Below are positions 52,462-61,589 of a DNA stretch of 64,000 nt, one piece after another; the first letter of the stretch is position 1; every line of letters begins with the position of its first letter. Below the pieces are notes generated by a model, which was given only the letters and a program-made list of their open reading frames with translations, did not search any database and was not told the origin of the DNA. The DNA comes from Methanoculleus oceani (GTDB taxonomy: Archaea > Halobacteriota > Methanomicrobia > Methanomicrobiales > Methanoculleaceae): contig NZ_QFDM01000001.1 of NCBI RefSeq assembly GCF_023702065.1, positions 620,001 through 684,000 on the forward strand, written 5' to 3'. The translations under genes were made by a program, and so were the position numbers.

Positions 52462-53139
52462 TCAGACCGGGGCAGGCTGCCTGAACCGTCGGGCCTCGGC
52501 GACGGTGTGGGCGCCCCGGTCCGACGCGGCGATCAGCCGGGCCTGGAGCCGCATGATGTCGGCGATGATGGGCTGTGGGTGCCGCTCCAGTGTCTCTTTC
52601 ACCACGGCGCGAGCCTCCCGGAGCCTGCCCGCCCTGCGGAGCAGGTCCGCGAGGAGCGCCTCGTCCGTCCCCGGCTGGGGTGCCAGGCGTTCGCCCTTCT
52701 CCCACGCCCGCCGCAGGAGGTCTGCGGCACGTTTCCGGCAGATCCGGGCGGGCACGTCCTCTCCCTCGTCGTCGCAGATCCACGCAGCATGGAGGGACGC
52801 CCACGCCGCCTGAGCCGGGACGCCGAGGTCTTCCTGGATGATCGACCAGCAGAGGAAGGTGTTTGCAATCTTCGGGAACTTGCGGGCGTCAAGCTGCCAG
52901 CGGTAGCGCGGGAGTTTCACCACGTCGGCCGCCCCGTCCGGGGCCTTGCCCGGATCGGGGGCGCAGTAGCCGCAGGACGGGCACCGTTTCACCCATGCGT
53001 AGATGGTGGACCGCAGGGGTTCGGCGGGACGGGTATCGAGGTCCCGCGACCCGACGCTGCCCGCGGCCTCGGGTATGGTGAACCGGCAGGACTCGCCGCA
53101 GACAGCACAGGTGGTATTGAGGTAGCGAAGTTGGGTCAT
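52462..53139 (-). CDS. DUF2225-like zinc-ribbon protein
   Basis: A 225-residue protein. Two CX2C pairs, CAVCGESC near residue 11 and CPSCGYCAPD near residue 53, suggest a zinc ribbon, followed by a helical, Arg/Ala-rich region like TPR-type helices. This matches DUF2225 in layout. A TATATAT box at about 53167-53177 is 28-38 bases before the ATG at 53139, so the upstream ATG at 53163 is rejected. It lies upstream of the radical SAM gene on the same strand, with 54 bases between. Confidence 0.78.
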   Translation of the reverse strand: MTQLRYLNTTCAVCGESCRFTIPEAAGSVGSRDLDTRPAEPLRSTIYAWVKRCPSCGYCAPDPGKAPDGAADVVKLPRYRWQLDARKFPKIANTFLCWSIIQEDLGVPAQAAWASLHAAWICDDEGEDVPARICRKRAADLLRRAWEKGERLAPQPGTDEALLADLLRRAGRLREARAVVKETLERHPQPIIADIMRLQARLIAASDRGAHTVAEARRFRQPAPV

Positions 53140-53257
53140 CGATGGGCTGAATTGCATAACCATCGATATATATTTTGCTCTGGATAGAATCCGGTGAAAT
53201 GCCGGCTATGCCCGAACCCCTCCGCCGTGACCCCCGGGGATGGGCCGGCGGGGAACC

Positions 53258-54340
53258 TCACCGGGCTCCCCGGACGGCTTCCCCGACCCGCCGGGCGTAG
53301 GCCGTGACGGTCCATCCGAGGAGCACCGTCGCGCCCGCGACCAGCGCGAGGATCAGCCAGTGGACGGGGCCGGCGGTATCCACCGCCAGCCTTACCATGA
53401 GGTTCAAGGGGTTGTAGGGGACGGCCATGACGAAGAGAAAGACCACGACGAGCGCCGTCGAGAAGATGAACTGGGCGCTCGTCCGTTCGCGGTAGTGGAG
53501 CGCGACGAGAGTGCCGAGCAGGATGAGGAAGAGTCCGCCCGCAGAGGCATGGAGGAGGATCGCGGCGGCGTTATCGATGGCGATGCCGTTGAACCCGAGA
53601 AGGAGGAGCCATGCTCCCGCCTGGACCGGGACCAGGACCTCGCAGGCGGCGATCTTCCCCCAGACCATCTCCGCGAACGTGACCGGTGTCGAGATGAGCG
53701 TCTCCAGGGTCTGGCGCTGGTACTCCTCGGTGATGAGGTCTATGATCAGGGCCGCCGAGACGATCGCCGGGAGAAGGACGAGCAGCGGGATGAGGAGGCC
53801 GTAGACGAACTCGAAGAAGTTCTCTCCGCCGCCGGATTCGGGGAAGTTCAGCGAGACCGGGAAGGCGGTCATCCGGTCGGCCCGGACCTCCCGGAGTTCT
53901 TTCTCGTAGCCCTGGAGGACCTCTTTTACCTTGACGTTGATGACACTCGACTGCAGGTCGTTCTGGATGAGATAGAGCGTGACCTTGACCGGTTCTTCTG
54001 CGTCCGGCGGCGTATCCGGGACATAGACGACTGCCGCGACTTTTCGTTCACCGAGCGCCGCAAGTGCCACATCAAGGTCCATCCGGTGGAGGATGAGGTC
54101 GTCTCTCTTCTCGAACTCGTCGATGAGGGCTGAGTCCGCCCCGGCGTAGCCGACGCCGTAGGCGACCGTCGAGTAGCCCTCGAGCGCCTCCGGGTCGTAC
54201 ATGGCGGTGAGTCCCACCATCAGAAACGAGGAGAACATCGCGATGAAGACCTGCAGGAGGATGGCAAAGACGATCGTCTTCTCCGACGAGAGCCCGGAGA
54301 GTTCCTTCTTCGCAACGATGCCGATATGGCGTGCGTTCAC
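53258..54340 (-). CDS. ABC-2 type transporter permease
   Basis: A 360-residue membrane protein. The first helix follows IVAKKELSGLSSEKTIVFAI, a large extracytoplasmic domain follows (about residues 50-180), and five more helices fill the C-terminus, with ALIIDLITEEYQRQTLETLI (the typical ABC-2 coupling block). The start is GTG at 54340, overlapping the stop of the upstream permease by four bases. The longer frame upstream reads that gene out of register. It works with the permease fusion and the ATPase at 56223. Confidence 0.9.
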   Translation of the reverse strand: MNARHIGIVAKKELSGLSSEKTIVFAILLQVFIAMFSSFLMVGLTAMYDPEALEGYSTVAYGVGYAGADSALIDEFEKRDDLILHRMDLDVALAALGERKVAAVVYVPDTPPDAEEPVKVTLYLIQNDLQSSVINVKVKEVLQGYEKELREVRADRMTAFPVSLNFPESGGGENFFEFVYGLLIPLLVLLPAIVSAALIIDLITEEYQRQTLETLISTPVTFAEMVWGKIAACEVLVPVQAGAWLLLLGFNGIAIDNAAAILLHASAGGLFLILLGTLVALHYRERTSAQFIFSTALVVVFLFVMAVPYNPLNLMVRLAVDTAGPVHWLILALVAGATVLLGWTVTAYARRVGEAVRGAR

Positions 54341-56142
54341 AGGAGCGCCCCCATGAGGAAGTGGAGGTTGTAGAGGCTGTGCACCACGCTTGCCGCGACG
54401 AGCCCCGGCCCGTAGCCCTGCCGCCCCCAGAGCACGAGGAAGCCGCCGGTGATCAGCACCCCGGCGATGTGGAGGAGGAGCGGCATCCAGAGCACCTGGA
54501 GGGAGAGGAAGAGGACGCTCCCGAAGATAGACTCGGTGATCTGGGCGAGCGTGGCGAAGAGGAGGAGTTTTTCCCCGGCGAGGAACCCGAGGCCGATGAC
54601 TGCCGCTGCGCACAGCAGGTTTTTCGGCGTCAGGAACCCGGGACGTTCCCTTGCTATCGCATACAGCCCTATCGACTTGGCAAACTCCTCGATGAACGCC
54701 GCAGAGACGGTCAGGAGGACGAGGGAGAGCGGCATCGGGATGTTGAAGAAGAGGACGAGCGTCAGCATCTGGACCATGAAGACGAACGGTATCGTAAAGC
54801 CGGAAAGAAGGAAGAGCGAGAGGTGCGGGTGGTCGCGGGAGATCCCGCCCGCGACGAAGTCGGCGAACCTTGCCGTGAGGGGTCTCTCCGAGAAGAGCCG
54901 CTCCTCCCGGAAGCTCACGGTTCCTGCGTAGAAGAGGATGATGCTCGTTGCAAAGAAGAGCGCGGTCGAGTAGATGTACTCCGCGACGGTGAACCCGTCG
55001 CCCTGGATCTCGAGGACGACCAGGGTGAGGGGGGAGATGATGCTTATGACGTGAGTGTTCGCAAAGACCGTCGGGAAGAAGAGGTACGACGTGGCGAGGG
55101 TCGAGAAGAAGATCGAGACGAACGAGAGTTCCTTGAAGCTCCGGGCGGCCATCCCGATGATCAGGGCGCTTGCAAGGAAGAAGAGGATGACCGGGACGAG
55201 CGGGAAGAGGATGGTCAGCGGTGCCCCGGCAAAGAGGGTGATCGCGGCCGCGACGAGCAGCATGATCGTGAAGTAGGGGAGCGCTTTGCCGATGATGATC
55301 GCGGACGGCCGGACGGGGGTGGAGAGGAGAGCCTCTCCGGCTCTTCCCACCCGCTCGTTCATCACGCTCATCATGAAGAACTGGGAGGTGAAGTAGAGGG
55401 GGAAGATGAAGACGAAGACCAGAACGAGCGCGTCGAAGGGGAGCGGCGGGGAGAGCTCCGACGGTGTCCGGAACCGGTCCGTCGCGGGGTCGCCCGAGAT
55501 GATGCCGGTGTAGCGCTTGAGGGGGTGGCCGCTCCCTGCCTCCGCGAGGTGCTCCCGGAGGTCGTCCTCGGAGACCGGCATGGCCGACGGCGGGACGGTC
55601 ACCGCCTCGACCGGGCCGGAGGGGGCGGGAGGCCTCCGGGCATCCGCCGGGGCGCCGACCTGCTGCCCGCTCTGGGTAGCCAGGAAGTCGATCTCGCTCT
55701 TCACGTACTGGAGATCGATCCAGAGCGGGTAGGCGGCGAAGAGGTCGGGCTCTGCGGCGGCCACGTGGGAGACGTAGGTCTCGTAGTCCCGTTCGAGCGC
55801 CTTTAAGGCCGCCCGCCCTTTATCCGTGTCTGCAGCGTAGACCTCGCCCTGCAGGATGACGATGTCGTATGCGAACCGGTTCTCCCAGAGGGCCGGGCCG
55901 TCGTCGAGGTAGGCGGCAAAGCGGGTGTCCGGGGCGACGACGCGGGCGACGTCGGGGTCGTCGATGCCGATGCGATACATGCCGTCCTGCATATGGACGC
56001 CGCTCTGGGCGGCAAACGCCGTCACCAGCACAAGGAGGACGAGCAGCCCGGCCGCGAGCGGGAGGACGCTTCTCCCCATCGTGGTCATCGACCGGCTCAT
56101 CTCCCAGACGGCGATCGTCCGTATGGAGGAGGCAAGACTCAT
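54337..56142 (-). CDS. ABC-2 permease fused to a PrsW/CPBP-like intramembrane protease domain
   Basis: A 601-residue membrane protein. Residues 1-370 are an ABC-2 permease (one N-terminal helix, a large outer domain, then helices with FTSQFFMMSVMNERVGRAGE coupling). After about residue 420, eight or so helices carry VSAAFIEEFAKSIGLYAIAR, an EE-x3-K block, and a late VVHSLYNLHFLMG with a His. These resemble the PrsW/CPBP family of membrane proteases. It is divergent from the ATPase gene, with an 80-base shared promoter region. Substrate and proteolytic activity are unproven. Confidence 0.82.
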   Translation of the reverse strand: MSLASSIRTIAVWEMSRSMTTMGRSVLPLAAGLLVLLVLVTAFAAQSGVHMQDGMYRIGIDDPDVARVVAPDTRFAAYLDDGPALWENRFAYDIVILQGEVYAADTDKGRAALKALERDYETYVSHVAAAEPDLFAAYPLWIDLQYVKSEIDFLATQSGQQVGAPADARRPPAPSGPVEAVTVPPSAMPVSEDDLREHLAEAGSGHPLKRYTGIISGDPATDRFRTPSELSPPLPFDALVLVFVFIFPLYFTSQFFMMSVMNERVGRAGEALLSTPVRPSAIIIGKALPYFTIMLLVAAAITLFAGAPLTILFPLVPVILFFLASALIIGMAARSFKELSFVSIFFSTLATSYLFFPTVFANTHVISIISPLTLVVLEIQGDGFTVAEYIYSTALFFATSIILFYAGTVSFREERLFSERPLTARFADFVAGGISRDHPHLSLFLLSGFTIPFVFMVQMLTLVLFFNIPMPLSLVLLTVSAAFIEEFAKSIGLYAIARERPGFLTPKNLLCAAAVIGLGFLAGEKLLLFATLAQITESIFGSVLFLSLQVLWMPLLLHIAGVLITGGFLVLWGRQGYGPGLVAASVVHSLYNLHFLMGALL

Positions 56143-56222
56143 GGTAATCCCTGAAGGCTTCGGAGAACCATATCTCTGTGCAGCAACCTATTAGTAGGCA
56201 TCGGAGACATAAGGGATACCAG

Positions 56223-57110
56223 ATGATCACGGCCCGCTCTCTTGTCAAGCACTACGGCGACTTCCCGGCCCTGGACGGCGTCACCTTCGACCTCGACGAC
56301 GCACGGATACTCGGGGTGATCGGGCATAACGGCGCCGGCAAGACGACACTCTTGAAGATCATGGCCGGTCTTATCGCGCCGACGGCAGGGAGCCTCGTCA
56401 TCGACGGGATCGATCCCGCGAAAAGGCCGCTCGACCTGAAACAGAACCTGGGCTACCTCCCCGAGGAGTCCCGGCTCTACGAGACGATGACCACTGACGC
56501 GTATCTCGCGTTTTTCGGCGAGATCTACGGTCTCCCGAAGGCGGCCATCCGGGAACGGCGCGACGAACTCCTCGCCTCGCTCGCGCTCGAGCCTGACGGG
56601 AAGAAGATCGGGGAACTCTCGAAGGGAATGAAGCGGAAGGTTGCGATCGCGCGGTCGCTGATGCACGACCCCGGCCTGCTCATCTACGACGAACCCACCT
56701 CCGGCCTCGACCCCATGACCTCGCGGTCGGTGCTCGACTACGTCAAAGGCTTGCGCGACCGGGGCAAGACGGTGATCTTCTCCGCCCACAACCTCTTCCA
56801 GGTGGAGGAGGCCTGTGATCTCGTGCTGATCCTGCGCCGGGGGAAGGTGGTGGCGAAAGGCACCATGCCCGAACTCCGGGAGACCTTCGGCTCGATCACC
56901 TACCAGGTCTTCTTCCGGATACCCGATCCGGCGGCCTTCGCCACGTCGGTCGGCTACTCGGCCGGTGACGGCCGGTACCTCGCCGAAGCGCACTCCATCG
57001 AGGAGTTGAACCGGACGACCGCGACGCTTGCGGCAGACGGTGCGATGATCGAGCGGATCGAGTCGCACTACCCGACGCTCGAGGAGATGCTCTTGAAGAT
57101 CGGGCGGTGA
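56223..57110 (+). CDS. ABC transporter ATP-binding protein
   Basis: A 295-residue ATPase. Walker A GHNGAGKTTLLKIM, Q-loop KQNLGYLPEESRLYETM, signature LSKGMKRKVAIARSL and Walker B LLIYDEPTSGLDPM are all present. The C-terminal 80 residues (SITYQVFFRIPDPAAFA) are typical of ABC-2 exporters. ATG at 56223 is used; open frame upstream has no signal. It is divergent from the two permease genes and should form one complex with them. Confidence 0.94.
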   Translation: MITARSLVKHYGDFPALDGVTFDLDDARILGVIGHNGAGKTTLLKIMAGLIAPTAGSLVIDGIDPAKRPLDLKQNLGYLPEESRLYETMTTDAYLAFFGEIYGLPKAAIRERRDELLASLALEPDGKKIGELSKGMKRKVAIARSLMHDPGLLIYDEPTSGLDPMTSRSVLDYVKGLRDRGKTVIFSAHNLFQVEEACDLVLILRRGKVVAKGTMPELRETFGSITYQVFFRIPDPAAFATSVGYSAGDGRYLAEAHSIEELNRTTATLAADGAMIERIESHYPTLEEMLLKIGR

Positions 57111-57500
57111 CCCGGGGAACCGTCGAGTCACCCTGAGAAAACGCGGCGTATCGCGAATCCACTCTTTTCGACCCTGCCGTCCTGCCTGTGGCAGGGAGTG
57201 CGGAACAGGGAGCCCCGGGCGATCTCCGTCCCCCGCACAGGGCTCTCCCGGATTTTTCGTCGGAGCAGGATTTATATAGCAGCGACATACATGTGCCTTC
57301 GGAACCCTGTTACCATCGCAACGACCGGCCTTCCGTGAGAAACAATGGCGCGGACGGAGGCCGATGGGGGTTGACCTGACGGCCGGGCGCCCCGTCTGCA
57401 GTGGAGGAACCAGACTCCGGGGGGTTATCGCGGGAACCGGACGGTCGTCGCTGGAGAATCGATACCGGATGCAAACGATGAAGAGAATCGAGAGTTCGAC
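57111..57500 (+). other. Gap with a strong orphan promoter
   Basis: No protein gene is supported between the ATPase and tRNA-Lys. A strong TATA box GATTTATATAG (57269-57279) points rightwards to a start near 57300; the next gene in that direction begins only at 57645, past the antisense tRNA. A non-coding RNA of up to 200 bases is possible. Short frames here, one overlapping the tRNA, are not credible. Confidence 0.4.
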
Positions 57501-57573
57501 GGGCCTGAAGGGATTTGAACCCTTGGCCTACGGATTAAGAGTCCGTCGCTCTGCCGAACTAAGCTACAGGCCC
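57501..57573 (-). tRNA. tRNA-Lys (anticodon CUU)
   Basis: A full cloverleaf is readable on the minus strand. The acceptor stem pairs GGGCCTG with CAGGCCC. The D arm is GCTTAGTTCGGCAGAGC. The anticodon stem ACGGA/TCCGT encloses the loop CTCTTAA with anticodon CTT. The T arm is AAGGGTTCAAATCCCTT. No CCA is encoded. A TATA-like TTTATACC lies about 37 bases upstream at about 57608-57615 and is shared, back to back, with the TrkA-N/DHH gene. Confidence 0.96.
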
Positions 57574-57644
57574 ATGTATCTGACCTAAAAGTATGGCACG
57601 GGAAAGGGTATAAATCTTATGGAACCCTCTCGAAAATCGCCGAA

Positions 57645-59147
57645 ATGGAATCCCTTAATACCATGAGAAGTTACACCATTGTACGCATGCCTGAGGCGGT
57701 CCAGAACGTTTCGAAAGAACGTATTAAATATATGATTTTTGGCTGCGGAAGCACCGGCTATAACGTCGCAGAGGAGCTCGAGCAGGAGAACGAAGATCTC
57801 ATCATCCTCGATAAGGACGAAAAACGGGTGGAGGATCTTCGGGACCAGAAGTACGAAGCGCTCGTTCGCGACCTCCGGGACCCGGACCTCATGGAAGGGC
57901 TGCCCGTGCCGGAGGTTGCGTTCATCCTTGCGAACGACCGGGACGCCAACCTGGCCGCCCTTAAGACCGTCAAGAACCGGTACCCGGCGACCTACGTCAT
58001 CGCACGCGCCACCGACCCGGTCAGCGTCGACCTCCTTCAGCAGGAAGGTGCCGACATCGTCCTCTACCCGCAGGAAGTGGTGGCCAGGACCGCCATCCAC
58101 CACATCCGGAAGCTCCACTCGTCAAGGCTCGCCCTGCGGCTCTACGATATGCTTGCCGCCTGGGAGGGGACGCTCTGCATCGTCACCCATCTAAACCCCG
58201 ATCCCGACTCGATCTCGAGCGCCATGGCGCTCTCGATGGTCGCCAGGCACGCGAGCCGCAACAAACTCAACTGCCGCATCCTCTACGAAGGGGACATCGG
58301 GCACCAGGAGAACCGGGCGTTCATCAACCTCCTTGAGATCAAGATGGAACGGCTCACTCCCCAGATCCTCGAAGAGTGCAACTACATCGCCCTGGTCGAT
58401 TCATCCGCACCCGGCGCGAACAACGAGCTCCCCAAGTCCACCCGGGTCAACATCATCATCGACCACCACAAGAACGGCGAGCATCCGGCTACCGTCGCCG
58501 ACTTCATCGATATCAGGCCGGGGGTCGGCGCCACGGCGAGCATCATGACCCAGTACCTGATGGAGCTCGATATCCCGGTGAGCAAATCGGTAGCCACCGC
58601 GCTCCTCTACGGTATCAGAGCCGATACGAGGGACTTCAAGAGGAACGTCACCCCCCAGGACCTCAACTACGCGGCGTTCCTCCTTCCCCTGACCGACTCG
58701 GACCTCCTCGACAAGATCACCTCTCCCTCCATATCGCAGGAGACGGTCGAGATCATCGGGAACGCCATCCGGAACCGGCGGATCAAGAGCGGCTACCTCT
58801 TCTCCAACGTCGGCTACATCAGGAACCGCGACGCTCTCCCGCAGGCGGCCGATATGCTGATCCACCTCGAGGGCGTGAACACGGCGCTGGTCTACGGCAT
58901 CAGCGACCAGAATATCATCATTTCGGCCAGGAACAAAGACATCAGGCTTCATCTCGGGAACGTGATGGCCGAGGCTTTCGGGCCTATCGGCGAGGCGGGC
59001 GGTCATGCCACGATGGCCGCAGCGATGATACCGCTCAATTACTTCTCCATGGCTAAGGAGAAGGAGGGCCTGCTCGATCTCATCATCGACCCGATCCTGA
59101 AAAGGTTCTCCAGCATCGTCGGCCTGGACAACGAGGATAAACAATGA
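57645..59147 (+). CDS. TrkA-N/DHH-DHHA1 phosphoesterase fusion protein
   Basis: A 500-residue protein. Residues about 28-150 are a TrkA-N (RCK) NAD-binding domain (YMIFGCGSTGYNVAEELEQE). Residues about 175-380 form the DHH domain (THLNPDPDSISSAMAL, ALVDSSAPG, IIIDHHKNGEH). The rest is DHHA1 with GEAGGHATMAAAMIPL. DHH proteins hydrolyse cyclic dinucleotides, nanoRNA or pyrophosphate; the RCK domain suggests nucleotide control. A GTATAAATC box lies about 30 bases before the ATG at 57645; an ATG at 57663 is an alternative. First of three overlapping genes. Confidence 0.9.
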   Translation: MESLNTMRSYTIVRMPEAVQNVSKERIKYMIFGCGSTGYNVAEELEQENEDLIILDKDEKRVEDLRDQKYEALVRDLRDPDLMEGLPVPEVAFILANDRDANLAALKTVKNRYPATYVIARATDPVSVDLLQQEGADIVLYPQEVVARTAIHHIRKLHSSRLALRLYDMLAAWEGTLCIVTHLNPDPDSISSAMALSMVARHASRNKLNCRILYEGDIGHQENRAFINLLEIKMERLTPQILEECNYIALVDSSAPGANNELPKSTRVNIIIDHHKNGEHPATVADFIDIRPGVGATASIMTQYLMELDIPVSKSVATALLYGIRADTRDFKRNVTPQDLNYAAFLLPLTDSDLLDKITSPSISQETVEIIGNAIRNRRIKSGYLFSNVGYIRNRDALPQAADMLIHLEGVNTALVYGISDQNIIISARNKDIRLHLGNVMAEAFGPIGEAGGHATMAAAMIPLNYFSMAKEKEGLLDLIIDPILKRFSSIVGLDNEDKQ

Positions 59148-59767
59148 GGTTTTCAGACTGGGAACCTCACTACACTGCAATTCTTGAGTATTTCGGGTTT
59201 GAACGCGAGGCGGACGAGGCGGCCGCCCGGCTGCTTGCGGATCTTGTCGACGGCCGGGACGACATCGGGCTGCTTGAAGCGCTCATCCGGGGGAGAACGG
59301 TGACGGTCTGCGGGAACGCGCCCTCTCTCCCGAAGGAGCTCGACCGGGTCGAGGGGACGGTGCTTGCCGCCGATGCGGCAGCCGGGGTGCTCGTGGACCA
59401 CGGGATCCGGCCCGACGCGGTCTTCACCGACCTCGACGGGGCGACCGACACCTTCATCGACCTCTCGGAGCAGGGGACGGTGATGGTCGTGCACGCCCAC
59501 GGCGACAATGTCCCGCTCCTCCGCCACTGGGTTCCGCGTATCCCCGGCCCGCTCGTCGCCACCACCCAGGCGGCCCCCCTGCCTCACGTCCATAACTTCG
59601 GCGGGTTCACCGACGGCGACCGGGCGGTCTTTGCCGCCGACGAACTGGGGGCGGCGAGCGTCCGGATCGTCGGGTTCGACCTCGCCGACAGAGACGTCGA
59701 CCCCGTCAAGCGGGGAAAACTGTACTGGGCGGGGGAGCTCCTCCGCCTGATTGGCCATGACCTCTAG
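59144..59767 (+). CDS. mptE: 6-hydroxymethylpterin diphosphokinase MptE
   Basis: A 207-residue protein of the archaeal MptE/DUF115 family. TVCGNAPSLPKEL near residue 53, AADAAAGVLVDHGIRPDAVF and TDLDG hold the nucleotide- and metal-binding residues, and FGGFTDGDRAVFAADELGA follows. It activates 6-hydroxymethyl-dihydropterin for methanopterin synthesis, the C1 carrier of methanogenesis. Its ATG overlaps the DHH stop by four bases and its end overlaps the radical SAM gene by 11, so the three genes form one operon. Confidence 0.92.
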   Translation: MRFSDWEPHYTAILEYFGFEREADEAAARLLADLVDGRDDIGLLEALIRGRTVTVCGNAPSLPKELDRVEGTVLAADAAAGVLVDHGIRPDAVFTDLDGATDTFIDLSEQGTVMVVHAHGDNVPLLRHWVPRIPGPLVATTQAAPLPHVHNFGGFTDGDRAVFAADELGAASVRIVGFDLADRDVDPVKRGKLYWAGELLRLIGHDL

Positions 59768-61403
59768 CGCTCTCATCATCGATGGCTACGTCGACGAGCC
59801 CGCGTGCCTCGGTGTTGCGCCCTACATCTCCCCCTATATCAGGGAGGTCGCCGGCGTTCTGATCGAGCACGGGTACGCTCCCCGCTACGTCACCATCGAC
59901 CAGGTCCGGGCCGACCCCTCCCTCGCGGCCGCCCCCGGCAGGGAAGACCTCGTGGTGATGATCGCCGGCCTGACCGTGCCCGGTGCCTACATCGGGGGGA
60001 AGCCTGCAACCCTCACGGAGGTCCAGCAGATCGGGATCCTGCTCCGGGAGCCGACCACCGCGATCGGCGGCCCGATCGCCTTCGGCTATGCTTCCGGCGG
60101 CGGGAAGAAGGCAATCCGGCAGGCAATCGCCGGGTTCGACGTCACGCTCTCGGGGTCGCCTGCGGTCGCGCTGGGTGCCTGGCTCTCGGGTGGCGAACCC
60201 GCAGGGGCGGGCGACTACTCCCTGACCGACCCCTGGTGCGTGGCGGGCGCAGGGATCATCGGCGAGCATCCGGCGTTCCCCTATGTGATGTGCGAGCTCG
60301 AGACCGCGACCGGGTGCTCCCGGGCAACGGTTGGGGGATGCTCCTTCTGCACCGAGCCCTTCTACGGGCTGCCGCGCTACCGGAGCATCGAGGGGATCGC
60401 AGAGGAGGTGGCGGCGCTCCATGCGGCGGGTGCTCGCCATTTCAGGCTCGGCCGACAGCCGGACCTCCTTGCCTACAAAAGCAGCGGCGGCGGGGAGTTC
60501 CCCGTCCCGCGTCCGGAGGTGCTCGAGGAACTCTTCTCGGCCGTCAGGGCAAGCGCCCCTGACCTCAAAACCCTGCACATCGACAACATCAACCCGGGCA
60601 CCATCGCCCGGCACGAGGATGCGGCACGGGCGGCGCTCGCGGCGATCGTGGCCGGTCACACCCCCGGCGACACCGCGGCCTTCGGTATGGAGACTGCCGA
60701 TCCGGCGGTTGTCGCGGCAAACAACCTCAAGGCCATGCCGGACGACGTCTTCCGCGCGATCGAGATCGTGAACGATGTCGGCGGAAAGCGGACGGGGGGC
60801 GTTCCGGAACTCCTGCCGGGTTTAAACTTCATCGTCGGTCTCGCGGGGGAGACGGCGGCGACCTTCGACGCGAACGAGACGTTCCTCCAGAGAGTGCTCG
60901 ATGCCAGTCTTCTCGTCCGGCGGGTGAACATCCGGCAGCTGATGCCGTTCGAGGGAACGACGGCATACGACGAGAACACCCTCGGGGAGCACGATTCCCG
61001 GTTCCGCACCTTCAAGGAGTGGGCCCGGACGCAGTTCGACGAGCCGATGCTCCGCCGGGTCTTCCCTGCCGGCACCATCCTTTCGGGTGTCGTCGTCGAG
61101 ATCCCGGGGAAACCGTCGTTCGGGCGGCAGATGGGCTCGTACCCCATCCTGGTCGGGATCCCCCTCGAACTCCCGGCAAGGACGGTGCTCGACGCCGTCG
61201 TGGTGGACTGGGGGATGCGGTCGGTGACGGCCCTCCCCTGCCCGGTGGAGGTCAACACCCTGCCGGTGGCGGCGCTCCGGTGGATCCCCGGCGTCGGCAA
61301 GAAGAGGGCCGCAACCATCGCCGCCCGCCGGCCGTTCGGAAGCCTCGCGGAGTTCCGGAAGGTCGTGGGGGAGACGGGGATCGAAGGTGTGATGAGGTTT
61401 TAG
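59757..61403 (+). CDS. Radical SAM protein with C-terminal helix-hairpin-helix (COG1031 type)
   Basis: A 548-residue protein. TGCSRATVGGCSFC has a CX7CX2C cluster, wider than the common CX3CX2C. An HIDNINPGT block and IVGLAGETAATFDANE follow. The C-terminus has RWIPGVGKKRAATIAARRPF, a helix-hairpin-helix typical of nucleic-acid binding. The N-terminal 170 residues lack a known motif. Likely acts on a nucleic acid or a pterin-linked substrate; neither is shown. The ATG at 59757 overlaps mptE; an in-frame TTG at 59751 is less likely. Confidence 0.85.
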   Translation: MTSSALIIDGYVDEPACLGVAPYISPYIREVAGVLIEHGYAPRYVTIDQVRADPSLAAAPGREDLVVMIAGLTVPGAYIGGKPATLTEVQQIGILLREPTTAIGGPIAFGYASGGGKKAIRQAIAGFDVTLSGSPAVALGAWLSGGEPAGAGDYSLTDPWCVAGAGIIGEHPAFPYVMCELETATGCSRATVGGCSFCTEPFYGLPRYRSIEGIAEEVAALHAAGARHFRLGRQPDLLAYKSSGGGEFPVPRPEVLEELFSAVRASAPDLKTLHIDNINPGTIARHEDAARAALAAIVAGHTPGDTAAFGMETADPAVVAANNLKAMPDDVFRAIEIVNDVGGKRTGGVPELLPGLNFIVGLAGETAATFDANETFLQRVLDASLLVRRVNIRQLMPFEGTTAYDENTLGEHDSRFRTFKEWARTQFDEPMLRRVFPAGTILSGVVVEIPGKPSFGRQMGSYPILVGIPLELPARTVLDAVVVDWGMRSVTALPCPVEVNTLPVAALRWIPGVGKKRAATIAARRPFGSLAEFRKVVGETGIEGVMRF

Positions 61404-61589
61404 TTCGGGGGTCTCTTTATTGGTGGTGTTCTCTCCAGAAACCATGTTTGTCCGTATCTGGCTGAGCTCAAACTCCATTCCAGAAGAATGAAGTTCCTAT
61501 GGTGCTCACCTCCCGCCCTTTAAGTCAGTTGCAAACCTCATTTACGGATTTCCCGTGGATATCGCCATTGGGGGTGGGGCTGACGGGGA

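Noticed and set aside
49216-53187. A 1323-codon open frame on the plus strand
   Set aside because: It runs antisense through four genes with clear domains on the minus strand. In GC-rich DNA with strong third-position bias the opposite frame stays open by chance.
57364-57588. 74-codon frame across the tRNA-Lys gene
   Set aside because: It reads through the complement of a well-formed tRNA and has no ribosome site.
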